A stretch of DNA of 64,000 nucleotides from Curvivirga sp965219885 (lineage in GTDB: Bacteria > Pseudomonadota > Alphaproteobacteria > UBA8366 > Aestuariispiraceae): NCBI RefSeq assembly GCF_965219885.1, contig NZ_CBDCOT010000009.1:744001-808000 (forward strand), read 5' to 3'. Shown here in pieces: positions 34,980 to 43,306 of the stretch. A program made the translations under genes and the position numbers. Position 1 is the stretch's first letter, and each line of letters starts with the position of its first letter. A model generated the notes under the pieces. The model did not search any database. It had not been told where the DNA came from and worked only from the letters and a program-made list of their open reading frames with translations.

Positions 34980-35597
34980 TTAGCTACGCGTTGCTAAAAA
35001 CGCCCCCGCGCCCACCATAATGGAACCAGCTGAACGATTAAGTTTCTGCATAGCAGATTGGGATTGAAACCAGCGTCGCGCTTGGGATGCAAAAATCGCA
35101 ATCACCATCAAACCAATCATCAACCCCACCAAAGTTAAAACAGAAGCCAGCACTATATCCTGTGCGTTTAACACTGTTAAATCCATAAAGGTTGGCAAGA
35201 AAGCGATATAAAATAGGATCACCTTTGGATTTGAGGCAGAAATTAAAAAGCCCTGCACAAAGCTCATAACGTGGCCTTTTTTGCTATCTTTTGCAGATAA
35301 TCCATTCAGATCAACAGGCGCTGTCCACATTTTATAGCCAAGATAAATCAAATAAGCTGCCCCAACAAAACGAATGATTGTAAAAAGCTCACCCCAATGT
35401 TGGGCAATTGTCGCCAAACCAAAACATGCTGCTACCAGATAAAACACATCGCTCACCGACATGCCCAAAGAAAGCATCACACATTGACCAGCCCCCTTGG
35501 TTAAGGCACGCGCAAGAATAGCAAAAATACCAGGCCCCGGCGTCACACTAAAAATCAAAACAGCAATAAAAAACGAAACCGCACTTTCAAAAGACAT
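34980..35597 (-). CDS. LysE/RhtB-family amino-acid exporter (copy 1)
   Basis: A 205-residue membrane protein with about six hydrophobic segments and the family motif TPGPGIFAILARALTKGAG near the N-terminus. RhtB/LysE proteins export amino acids such as homoserine, threonine or leucine; the substrate is not readable. It is the second of two adjacent paralogues, 14 bp apart. Together they interrupt the usual trmB-rimP neighbourhood. Confidence 0.9.
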   Translation of the reverse strand: MSFESAVSFFIAVLIFSVTPGPGIFAILARALTKGAGQCVMLSLGMSVSDVFYLVAACFGLATIAQHWGELFTIIRFVGAAYLIYLGYKMWTAPVDLNGLSAKDSKKGHVMSFVQGFLISASNPKVILFYIAFLPTFMDLTVLNAQDIVLASVLTLVGLMIGLMVIAIFASQARRWFQSQSAMQKLNRSAGSIMVGAGAFLATRS

Positions 35598-35611
35598 GAT
35601 TTCGCCCTCCC

Positions 35612-36229
35612 TTAACTACGCGCCGCAAGAAACACACCTGCACTTGCCATGATAGAACTTGCACTGCGATTCAAAATCTTAACTGCTTTTTCTGTTTGAA
35701 TAAGCTTTCGTCCACGGCCTGCGAAAACGACAATAAGGAAATATCCCGCCATTAAGCTGGAAAATAAAACCACAGATGTCAGTGCAATATCTTGATTTGA
35801 TAATGCTTCCACATCCAGAAATGAGGGTAAAAGCGCCACATAAAACAAAATATTCTTTGGATTAGAGGCTGAAACCGCAAAACCTTGAAAATAAGTCAAC
35901 ATATAACCAAGCTTGCCATTCTCGTCTTTTGGTAATGCCAATTTTGCAGGCGCTTTCCACATTTTATACGCCAGAAAGATAAGATAAGCTGCACCAACCA
36001 AACGAATGATAATAAAATATTCGCCCCAATGTGCCGCAATGGTCGCCAAGCCAAAACAAGCCGCCACCAGATACATCAGGCCCGCTGTTGCCATCCCAAG
36101 CCCTTGTATCATGCAAATTGACAATCGTTGTGTCAGGCCACGCGCCATCAAAGCAAAAAAGCCCGGCCCTGGCGTCAAACTGAACAATAACATTGTGATA
36201 AAAAACGAAATCGCAGCTTCAATAGACAT
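35612..36229 (-). CDS. LysE/RhtB-family amino-acid exporter (copy 2)
   Basis: A 205-residue paralogue of the neighbouring gene with the same TPGPGFFALMARGLTQ motif and co-linear blocks throughout (for example the shared segments LVAACFGLATIAAHWGE and LVAACFGLATIAQHWGE). ATG 36229 matches the start of copy 1; a GTG two codons upstream is possible. The pair probably arose by tandem duplication and forms one transcript. Confidence 0.9.
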   Translation of the reverse strand: MSIEAAISFFITMLLFSLTPGPGFFALMARGLTQRLSICMIQGLGMATAGLMYLVAACFGLATIAAHWGEYFIIIRLVGAAYLIFLAYKMWKAPAKLALPKDENGKLGYMLTYFQGFAVSASNPKNILFYVALLPSFLDVEALSNQDIALTSVVLFSSLMAGYFLIVVFAGRGRKLIQTEKAVKILNRSASSIMASAGVFLAARS

Positions 36230-36336
36230 CGTCACGCATCCATATTTCCATTAACCTCACTCAACTTATAACGCGCGGTTAATTTCAAATACAAGTGACG
36301 AATTGTATCAGATACAATTCCTAAACAGCAAAGACC

Positions 36337-37062
36337 TTAACGTGGCTTTCGCATAAAGCGCAGGTAATGCGGATTACCCGCCAAGGCCTTTTGTTCATAG
36401 CGGGTTGCGGGCCAATCATCACGACGATGATACCAATCTTTCGGTCCTTCATCGATCCAGTCCAGTTTTTCTGATGCCATTAAATGCATCATCGCCCAAC
36501 GCACATATTGTTTATGATCGCTCGCCAAACGAAATTCACCGCCATCCCGAAGAAGACGTTCAAATTTCGGGATATTATGTGGCCCGACAAAACGACGTAA
36601 ACGATGTTTGTATTTCGGCCATGGATCAGGGAAAAGAACGAAAATCTTCGATAAACAGCCATCCGGAAGTTTATCCATAATCTGTCGCGCATCATCAGAA
36701 TGCACGCGAACATTTGCCAGTTTTTCATCTTCCAGATGGACCAACAAACGTGCCACACCATTGATAAACGGCTCACAACCGATGATACCTACATCAGGAT
36801 TATTTTGGGCCTGCCATGCCAGATGCTCACCAGATCCAAATCCGATTTCCAACCAATATTCTTTTTTCTCTGCCCCAAAAACTTTCGCCAAATCGATTTG
36901 ATCCACGGAAGTATCTACACCAAGAGTTGGAAGAACGTCATCCACCAATTGCTGTTTTTTATCATTCAAGGTACGTCCATGGCGACGCCCAAAGAATTTA
37001 ATCTCGTTTGGGTTCTGCTCGGAATATAGAGGATTTTTGGTTGGATCATATTTATCCGTCAT
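36337..37062 (-). CDS. trmB: tRNA (guanine-46-N7)-methyltransferase
   Basis: A SAM-dependent enzyme that makes m7G46 in the tRNA variable loop. At 241 residues it has the SAM site LEIGFGSGEHL and the signature LFPDPWPKYKHRLRRFV, and ends in the usual TRYEQKALAGNPHYLRF. It follows metK (94-bp gap with a terminator), the common alphaproteobacterial order; metK supplies its cofactor. Confidence 0.96.
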   Translation of the reverse strand: MTDKYDPTKNPLYSEQNPNEIKFFGRRHGRTLNDKKQQLVDDVLPTLGVDTSVDQIDLAKVFGAEKKEYWLEIGFGSGEHLAWQAQNNPDVGIIGCEPFINGVARLLVHLEDEKLANVRVHSDDARQIMDKLPDGCLSKIFVLFPDPWPKYKHRLRRFVGPHNIPKFERLLRDGGEFRLASDHKQYVRWAMMHLMASEKLDWIDEGPKDWYHRRDDWPATRYEQKALAGNPHYLRFMRKPR

Positions 37063-37096
37063 CGGGACCAGCCTTTTGCTTTAAAACAGAGAGCAC

Positions 37097-37129
37097 AAAA
37101 ATTATGGCCCCGAGAATACCCGAGGCCAT
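37097..37129 (-). terminator. Rho-independent terminator of metK
   Basis: On the minus strand, positions 37129-37104 form an 11-bp stem (outer ATGGCC/GGCCAT, two G-U pairs inside) followed by AATTTTTGTG. It lies 27 bp after the metK stop, so trmB is probably transcribed from its own start or by read-through. Confidence 0.75.
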
Positions 37130-37156
37130 ATCTAATTTCAATTTTGAAACTGTCTT

Positions 37157-38329
37157 TTAGATTGCCGCTTTAAGGGCGTCAACCAAATCTGTTTTCTCCC
37201 AGGAGAAATGACCAGCTTCTGTTGGTGTACGACCAAAATGACCATATGCAGAAGAAGGCGCATAAATCGGACGGTTCAAATTCAAATGTGTACGGATACC
37301 ACGTGGGCTTAAATCCATTGCTTCTTGAACAGCAGCTGCAATTTTCTCATCCGCAACCGTACCTGTACCATTCGTATTTACATAAACAGATAATGGTTTG
37401 GAAATACCAATCGCGTAAGAAACCTGAATCACACAAGACTCAGCCAATTCCGCTGCAACCACATTTTTCGCCAAGTAACGTGCCGCATAAGCCGCAGAAC
37501 GGTCAACCTTGGTCGGATCTTTACCAGAGAAAGCACCACCACCATGAGGCGCTGCACCACCATATGTATCAACGATGATTTTACGGCCAGTCAAACCAGC
37601 ATCGCCATCCGGGCCACCAATTACGAAACGGCCTGTCGGGTTCACATAAAATTCATCTGCTGGGCACATCCAACCTTCTGGCAATACTTTCTCCACATGG
37701 GAACGTACTAATTCACGTAATGCGTCTTGTGGCATGCCTTCGTTATGTTGTGTGGATACAACGATAGATGTGGCACGCACAGGTTTACCATTTTCATAGG
37801 CCAATGTTACCTGAGATTTCGCATCTGGACCCAAGCCACTTGCCGCATCCGCATGGCGATGCTCCGCCAAACTACGCAAAATACGGTGGGAAAGATCGAT
37901 TGGTGCTGGCATCAAGCTTTCTGTTTCACGACAAGCATAACCGAACATAATGCCTTGGTCACCCGCGCCTTCTTCAGTGTCTGTACCTGTACCTTCGTCA
38001 ACACCTTGTGCAATATCAACAGATTGATCATGGACCAAACAATCAACATTCATATTCGCCCAATGGAAACCATCCTGCTCATAACCGATTTCTTTGACCG
38101 CTTGGCGCGCAACGTCAATCATCTCAGCTTTGGTTACTTCTTCTTTACAACGAACTTCACCCGCCAAAACCAATTGCTGTGTCGTTGCCAATGTTTCAAC
38201 AGCCACACGTGCTTCTGGGTCTTTACCCAAAAACAAATCAACGATGCCATCAGACACACGGTCACAAACTTTATCCGGATGTCCTTCAGATACGGACTCA
38301 CTTGTGAAGAGGTAATTACCATTTGCCAT
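37157..38329 (-). CDS. metK: S-adenosylmethionine synthetase
   Basis: It makes SAM from ATP and methionine. ATG 38329 gives 390 residues beginning MANGNYLFTSESVSEGHPDK, with GGAGATAT before it. An in-frame ATG at 38365 would add 12 unrelated residues. Signatures are GAGDQGIMFGYA and GGAAPHGGGAFSGKDPTKVD. I compared the 170-bp upstream region with known SAM riboswitch patterns and saw no clear match. Confidence 0.97.
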   Translation of the reverse strand: MANGNYLFTSESVSEGHPDKVCDRVSDGIVDLFLGKDPEARVAVETLATTQQLVLAGEVRCKEEVTKAEMIDVARQAVKEIGYEQDGFHWANMNVDCLVHDQSVDIAQGVDEGTGTDTEEGAGDQGIMFGYACRETESLMPAPIDLSHRILRSLAEHRHADAASGLGPDAKSQVTLAYENGKPVRATSIVVSTQHNEGMPQDALRELVRSHVEKVLPEGWMCPADEFYVNPTGRFVIGGPDGDAGLTGRKIIVDTYGGAAPHGGGAFSGKDPTKVDRSAAYAARYLAKNVVAAELAESCVIQVSYAIGISKPLSVYVNTNGTGTVADEKIAAAVQEAMDLSPRGIRTHLNLNRPIYAPSSAYGHFGRTPTEAGHFSWEKTDLVDALKAAI

Positions 38330-38449
38330 TTTTGAGATATCTCCAAAAAACCCCATTCTCTCCATGGCTTTAGTCCAAAGTCAGAAAATGGATATATAAA
38401 CTTTTCTTTATCTGTTTCGTCTTTTGACAGTTTTTAACGAACAGGTCAA

Positions 38450-38480
38450 CCGAAATATCGAATTGTGTGCGATATTTCGG
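38450..38480 (-). other. Hairpin at the end of the CHAT operon
   Basis: A perfect 11-bp stem CCGAAATATCG/CGATATTTCGG (38450-38460, 38470-38480) with a 9-nt loop, extended by an AGGT/ACCT pairing outside. It lies 24 bp after the stop of the last CHAT gene. No good T-tract follows, so it may protect the mRNA end or be a weak terminator. Confidence 0.5.
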
Positions 38481-38503
38481 ACAACCTGATTCCGCCAAAG
38501 AAC

Positions 38504-40882
38504 TTACACTTTCCCTGTGAGTTGGAAAGCAGCCCAGAAGCGTGGATGATTGAAGCGTTTAGCTGTGGCACGTTGTGCCTTTCTTAAAGCTTCGGCCTTA
38601 TTGTCACGCTTCAAATTATCATAGAATTGCTCCATCAGATAAGCTGTGGCCTCATCCGAAACAGGCCATAAGCTAGCATTGATAGAACGGGCCCCCGCAT
38701 AGAGGAAGCCGCGGGTCAACCCAATCACATCATCCCCATTCGCAACCTCACCCAAACCTGTCTCACAAGCAGACAAAGTCACCAATTCCGCATCAAGGTT
38801 AAGGTCATATAATTCATCAACCGTCAGAAGACCATCTTCCCCGTTGCCGGCCGCTAACTTCATCCCCGACGTTAACGGGTTTTCTGCGTCAAACTCCCCA
38901 TGACTGGCTAGATGCAGATATTGGAAAGCTGGCGCCGCTTCTTTAAACACAGCTTCGGTGGCAAATTCACGAAGTAACACACGAGACCCCGGCCATTTAC
39001 GGGTGATCTCTTTGGTTTCAATCTCCGCACCAGGAAGATCATAATCCGGATTACCAAGATCTGGATTACCCAAAGCAAGAAGGGCTCTTGCCCCTTTGGC
39101 ATTCCCTTTGTCCAGATACATCAACACGCTGGCACTTGGTAATAGACGGAAGCTACGACTTTCAATCAAGAAACCATTGCCATCATGTAAGGCCGCCCAT
39201 GGGAGATAATGAAGCGGACCATGAGGCACAATCGTCACATTAGGCATATCAACCTGTGCAATCACAGGCGTGATCAAACGTTGATATAAAGATTGCGCTT
39301 TGGGCAGATATGCATCCCCCTCTTCTTCCTGAATGGCATGACGGAAAGCATGGATGTCTTCGGTTAAGCCTTTGCCATTTAGATCAACAACCTGAATGGA
39401 ATTACGGGTGATGGCAAAAGCAAAGAAAGCATCACCGGATTGATAATATTCAAGCAAAGCTTCATTTGGAGAAAGCTTCAATTGAATATCCGACAACTTA
39501 ATCGCATCCACAGAGATCAAAGAAGACAGTTCAGCATCCTGATCCCGTAACTCTGTCTTTAAGGCTTTTAGTTGTAACTTACGATTTTGTGTGCCTGTCC
39601 CGGAGGCAGAGGCCACTTGCAGACTTTCCATCTCTAACTGTTGTACTTTACGCAACACATCATTGGTGGAAGCGGCTGTGGCTTTTGGACGTTTAAAGCT
39701 GGAACGTTCCGCCAATTGATCCACAAGGGCGCGGGCCTTGGCACGTTCCGCATATTCAAAAGCTTCAGCCACACGGTTTTGATCCACAAGTAATCCAACC
39801 ATATCCGCATAGATCTGTTCTTTACCCCCGACAAAACCTAGCTTGTAGTTTTCTGTTTGAAGGGCAGAACGTTGGGATTCCAACACATCAATGGCTTTGG
39901 ACAGATTATCATAGGCAACATTCATATCACCTTCTGTCATCGCCAATTGCGCACGGTCATGTAAGACAGATACATGTAGCTTGGCAAAGTTCGCAATACG
40001 TCCATCGGCCAGAAGATCATCAAAACCTTTACGTGCTTCTTCTAAACGTCCTGTCTTATAAGCGCTGCGGTAAGAGAAAATTCTTAAAGGTAAATTACGT
40101 ACAAAATGAAATTCATCAATTGTTGTTCCTGTGATCGCAACCGACATTGGTGCTGTAAAAGCAGTCAATAAACCATCACCTAGAAAATCAAGTGAATCCC
40201 TATCATCTCTGGTGGCATACATATACGCTTTTTCATAGTCGCCAGATGCATAATGATACTGTGCAAGCCAGCGTCGAGAGGTCATGGAAAAATATTCTGA
40301 TTGATCAATATTGAAACTTTCAACCCGTTTTTCTAAACGCTTAAGATAAGGTAAAATTTCATTATCTCGATCACTATATTCTAGTGCCATAATTTTCACA
40401 CCTAATGCTATAGCATCCATTTTTTTTGCATTGTGATCATTGTCAGCAAATAAAAAACTGGAAGATGGCATACGAGGATTACGTGCTTGGGCTGCTAAAC
40501 TTAGATCCGCATGATAAATTGCTTTTTCAAGATCACCTAAACCAAGGTATTTTTCTGCCTGTAATTCATGCAGAACCATCTGTGTCATATCATCGTTATA
40601 ATAATATCCCATTGTAACCCAGAATACTTCTGAATTTGCACGTTGTTCCAAAAAGTTATAACAGGTATCCAACTGACTGTATTTTTCAGTGGTTAACAAT
40701 GCTCTGCAAACTTCATATAGGTCCCAAATATCAATTTGTGCATAGACCTCTTCTGCATTTTCTTCTGTTACACTTTGAAATTCACCACGTGTACTCTGTT
40801 GGCGGATCTGACTGGCACATGCCATTAGACTTACTGCTAACAAGCCAAATGTGGCTAGCTTTACAAACTTTTTGACTAACAT
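38504..40882 (-). CDS. CHAT-domain protease with TPR repeats, lipoprotein (copy 1)
   Basis: ATG 40882, preceded by GGGGA, gives 792 residues. The signal peptide ends in the lipobox LMAC, so the protein should be anchored in the membrane facing the periplasm. The middle is helical with tetratricopeptide-like repeats (for example YASGDYEKAYMYA, LAMTEGDMNVAYDNLSKAI, AEAFEYAERAKARA) and a coiled stretch near 430-460. The C-terminal CHAT domain (caspase-like, clan CD) keeps the His-Cys dyad: H661 in LASHGEF and C706 in LSACETGLGEV. The last ~487 residues are identical to copy 2 at 40919; the N-terminal part is only related. It is third in the DUF4384-CHAT-CHAT operon. Target and activation are unknown. 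Confidence 0.88.
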   Translation of the reverse strand: MLVKKFVKLATFGLLAVSLMACASQIRQQSTRGEFQSVTEENAEEVYAQIDIWDLYEVCRALLTTEKYSQLDTCYNFLEQRANSEVFWVTMGYYYNDDMTQMVLHELQAEKYLGLGDLEKAIYHADLSLAAQARNPRMPSSSFLFADNDHNAKKMDAIALGVKIMALEYSDRDNEILPYLKRLEKRVESFNIDQSEYFSMTSRRWLAQYHYASGDYEKAYMYATRDDRDSLDFLGDGLLTAFTAPMSVAITGTTIDEFHFVRNLPLRIFSYRSAYKTGRLEEARKGFDDLLADGRIANFAKLHVSVLHDRAQLAMTEGDMNVAYDNLSKAIDVLESQRSALQTENYKLGFVGGKEQIYADMVGLLVDQNRVAEAFEYAERAKARALVDQLAERSSFKRPKATAASTNDVLRKVQQLEMESLQVASASGTGTQNRKLQLKALKTELRDQDAELSSLISVDAIKLSDIQLKLSPNEALLEYYQSGDAFFAFAITRNSIQVVDLNGKGLTEDIHAFRHAIQEEEGDAYLPKAQSLYQRLITPVIAQVDMPNVTIVPHGPLHYLPWAALHDGNGFLIESRSFRLLPSASVLMYLDKGNAKGARALLALGNPDLGNPDYDLPGAEIETKEITRKWPGSRVLLREFATEAVFKEAAPAFQYLHLASHGEFDAENPLTSGMKLAAGNGEDGLLTVDELYDLNLDAELVTLSACETGLGEVANGDDVIGLTRGFLYAGARSINASLWPVSDEATAYLMEQFYDNLKRDNKAEALRKAQRATAKRFNHPRFWAAFQLTGKV
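38506..39968. repeat. Direct repeat, copy A (CHAT half-gene)
   Basis: This 1463-bp segment matches 40921-42383 without gaps (constant offset 2415). I counted about 15 mismatches, i.e. roughly 99% identity. The match ends abruptly at 39968/39969. Confidence 0.93.
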
Positions 40883-40918
40883 CGCGTCCCCCAATGGATA
40901 TTTATAACAATCATGTTT

Positions 40919-43300
40919 CTACACTTTCCCTGTGAGTTGGAAAGCAGCCCAGAAGCGTGGATGATTGAAGCGTTTAGCTGTGGCACGTTGTGCCTTTCTT
41001 AAAGCTTCGGCCTTATTGTCACGCTTCAAATTATCATAGAATTGCTCCATCAGATAAGCTGTGGCCTCATCCGAAACAGGCCATAAGCTAGCATTGATAG
41101 AACGGGCCCCCGCATAGAGGAAGCCGCGGGTCAACCCAATCACATCATCCCCATTCGCAACCTCACCCAAACCTGTCTCACAAGCAGACAAAGTCACCAA
41201 TTCCGCATCAAGGTTAAGGTCATATAATTCATCAACCGTCAGAAGACCATCTTCCCCATTGCCGGCCGCTAGTTTCATCCCCGACGTTAACGGGTTTTCT
41301 GCGTCAAACTCCCCATGACTGGCTAGATGCAGATATTGGAAAGCTGGCGCCGCTTCTTTAAACACAGCTTCGGTGGCAAATTCACGAAGTAACACACGAG
41401 ACCCCGGCCATTTACGGGTGATCTCTTTGGTTTCAATCTCCGCACCAGGAAGATCATAATCCGGATTACCAAGATCTGGATTACCCAAAGCAAGAAGGGC
41501 TCTTGCCCCTTTGGCATTCCCTTTGTCCAGATACATCAACACGCTGGCACTTGGTAATAGACGGAAGCTACGACTTTCAATCAAGAAACCATTGCCATCA
41601 TGTAAAGCGGCCCATGGGAGATAGTGAAGCGGACCATGAGGCACAATCGTCACATTAGGCATATCAACCTGTGCAATCACAGGCGTGATCAAACGTTGAT
41701 ATAAAGATTGCGCTTTGGGCAGATATGCATCCCCCTCTTCTTCCTGAATGGCATGACGGAAAGCATGGATGTCTTCGGTTAAGCCTTTGCCATTTAGATC
41801 AACAACCTGAATGGAATTACGGGTGATAGCAAAAGCAAAGAAAGCATCACCGGATTGATAATATTCAAGCAAAGCTTCATTTGGAGAAAGCTTCAATTGA
41901 ATATCCGACAACTTAATCGCATCCACAGAGATCAAAGAAGACAGTTCAGCATCCTGATCCCGTAACTCTGTCTTTAAGGCTTTTAGTTGTAACTTACGAT
42001 TTTGTGTGCCTGTCCCAGAGGCGGAAGCCACTTGCAGACTTTCCATCTCTAACTGTTGTACTTTACGCAACACATCATTGGTGGAAGCGGCTGTGGCTTT
42101 TGGACGTTTAAAGCTGGAACGTTCCGCCAATTGATCCACAAGGGCGCGGGCCTTGGCACGTTCTGCATATTCAAAAGCTTCAGCCACACGGTTTTGATCC
42201 ACAAGTAATCCAACCATATCCGCATAGATCTGTTCTTTACCCCCGACAAAACCTAGCTTGTAGTTTTCTGTTTGGAGAGCAGAACGTTGGGATTCCAACA
42301 CATCAATGGCTTTGGACAGATTATCATAGGCAACATTCATATCACCTTCCGTCATCGCCAATTGAGCACGGTCATGTAAGACAATCACATGTAATTGCGC
42401 AAAATTATCAATAACATCATCCGCTAGTAATTTATCAAATCCCTTACGCGCCTCTTCCAATCTGCCCGTTTTTGAGGCCGCGCGATATTGTAAGATTTCC
42501 ATGGGAAAATTATGCGCGAATTGAAACTCGGTGATCAGCATACCAGTCATCACAAGACCAGCCGGCGCTGACACAATCGCGATATACCCATCCAACAAAA
42601 AATCAAGCGGATTACGGTCATCTCGTGCGGCAAATTCATAAGCACGTTCATAATCTTCAATCCGATAATAATATTGCGACAGCCAGCGCCTCGCTTGAAT
42701 ATCGTAATAAGCCACATTTCCTTTAACGAAACTTTCAACACGTTGACGCAAACGAGGTTCTATCTCAGCTATCTGTGCATTTTGCTCACTCATGGAAAGT
42801 GCCATCAACTTAACACCCAAAGCTGTAATATCCGCACGATGGGCCCCATAATCATTATCGGAAATTAAAAAATTAGTAGATACCATTCCGGGGTCACGAT
42901 CATAGGCTGCCAGTGCCATATCCGCATGATCAATTGCTTGGGCAAAATCACCTAAACCAAGATATTTTTCCGCTTGTAATTCATGCAACGTAATATCGAC
43001 CATATCCTTGTTATAATATAGAGTTCCAAGAGGATTTTCGAAGATTTCATTTTGACTGCGTCTTTCTAAAACGTCGAAACAATCATCAAATTGGCTATAT
43101 TTCTCAACACTTAGGAAAGCGTCACAGATTTCATATAAATCCCATATTGCAGTTGTTGCATATGTGGCTTTTGCTTCTTCTTCGGTGATCGCATTAAATT
43201 CACCTTGCATTGTTTGACGATTAATCTTGCTCACGCAACCTGCCATAACAATGGATAAGATAACTAAAATAAGGTTTTTAGACCAGTTAGATAAATTCAT
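40919..43300 (-). CDS. CHAT-domain protease with TPR repeats, lipoprotein (copy 2)
   Basis: A 793-residue paralogue of the gene at 38504 with its own lipoprotein signal (VMAGC lipobox). The N-terminal ~305 residues are co-linear with copy 1 but clearly diverged, with many substitutions. From VLHDRAQLAMTEGD to the end the two proteins are identical. The catalytic residues are H662 and C707. The start lies 6 bp after the DUF4384 gene stop and the end 36 bp before copy 1, so the three are one transcript. The variable N-terminus in front of a fixed protease suggests two sensors or partners feeding one enzymatic output; this is inference. Confidence 0.88.
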   Translation of the reverse strand: MNLSNWSKNLILVILSIVMAGCVSKINRQTMQGEFNAITEEEAKATYATTAIWDLYEICDAFLSVEKYSQFDDCFDVLERRSQNEIFENPLGTLYYNKDMVDITLHELQAEKYLGLGDFAQAIDHADMALAAYDRDPGMVSTNFLISDNDYGAHRADITALGVKLMALSMSEQNAQIAEIEPRLRQRVESFVKGNVAYYDIQARRWLSQYYYRIEDYERAYEFAARDDRNPLDFLLDGYIAIVSAPAGLVMTGMLITEFQFAHNFPMEILQYRAASKTGRLEEARKGFDKLLADDVIDNFAQLHVIVLHDRAQLAMTEGDMNVAYDNLSKAIDVLESQRSALQTENYKLGFVGGKEQIYADMVGLLVDQNRVAEAFEYAERAKARALVDQLAERSSFKRPKATAASTNDVLRKVQQLEMESLQVASASGTGTQNRKLQLKALKTELRDQDAELSSLISVDAIKLSDIQLKLSPNEALLEYYQSGDAFFAFAITRNSIQVVDLNGKGLTEDIHAFRHAIQEEEGDAYLPKAQSLYQRLITPVIAQVDMPNVTIVPHGPLHYLPWAALHDGNGFLIESRSFRLLPSASVLMYLDKGNAKGARALLALGNPDLGNPDYDLPGAEIETKEITRKWPGSRVLLREFATEAVFKEAAPAFQYLHLASHGEFDAENPLTSGMKLAAGNGEDGLLTVDELYDLNLDAELVTLSACETGLGEVANGDDVIGLTRGFLYAGARSINASLWPVSDEATAYLMEQFYDNLKRDNKAEALRKAQRATAKRFNHPRFWAAFQLTGKV
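40921..42383. repeat. Direct repeat, copy B (CHAT half-gene)
   Basis: Second copy of the 1463-bp repeat (see 38506-39968), in the same orientation. Recombination between the copies would delete 2415 bp and leave one hybrid gene. Confidence 0.93.
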
Positions 43301-43306
43301 TATATC

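Noticed and set aside
38330..38503. SAM riboswitch upstream of metK
   Set aside because: I looked for the pseudoknot and conserved segments of the known SAM classes on the minus strand and saw none. The only structure is the hairpin at the end of the CHAT operon.
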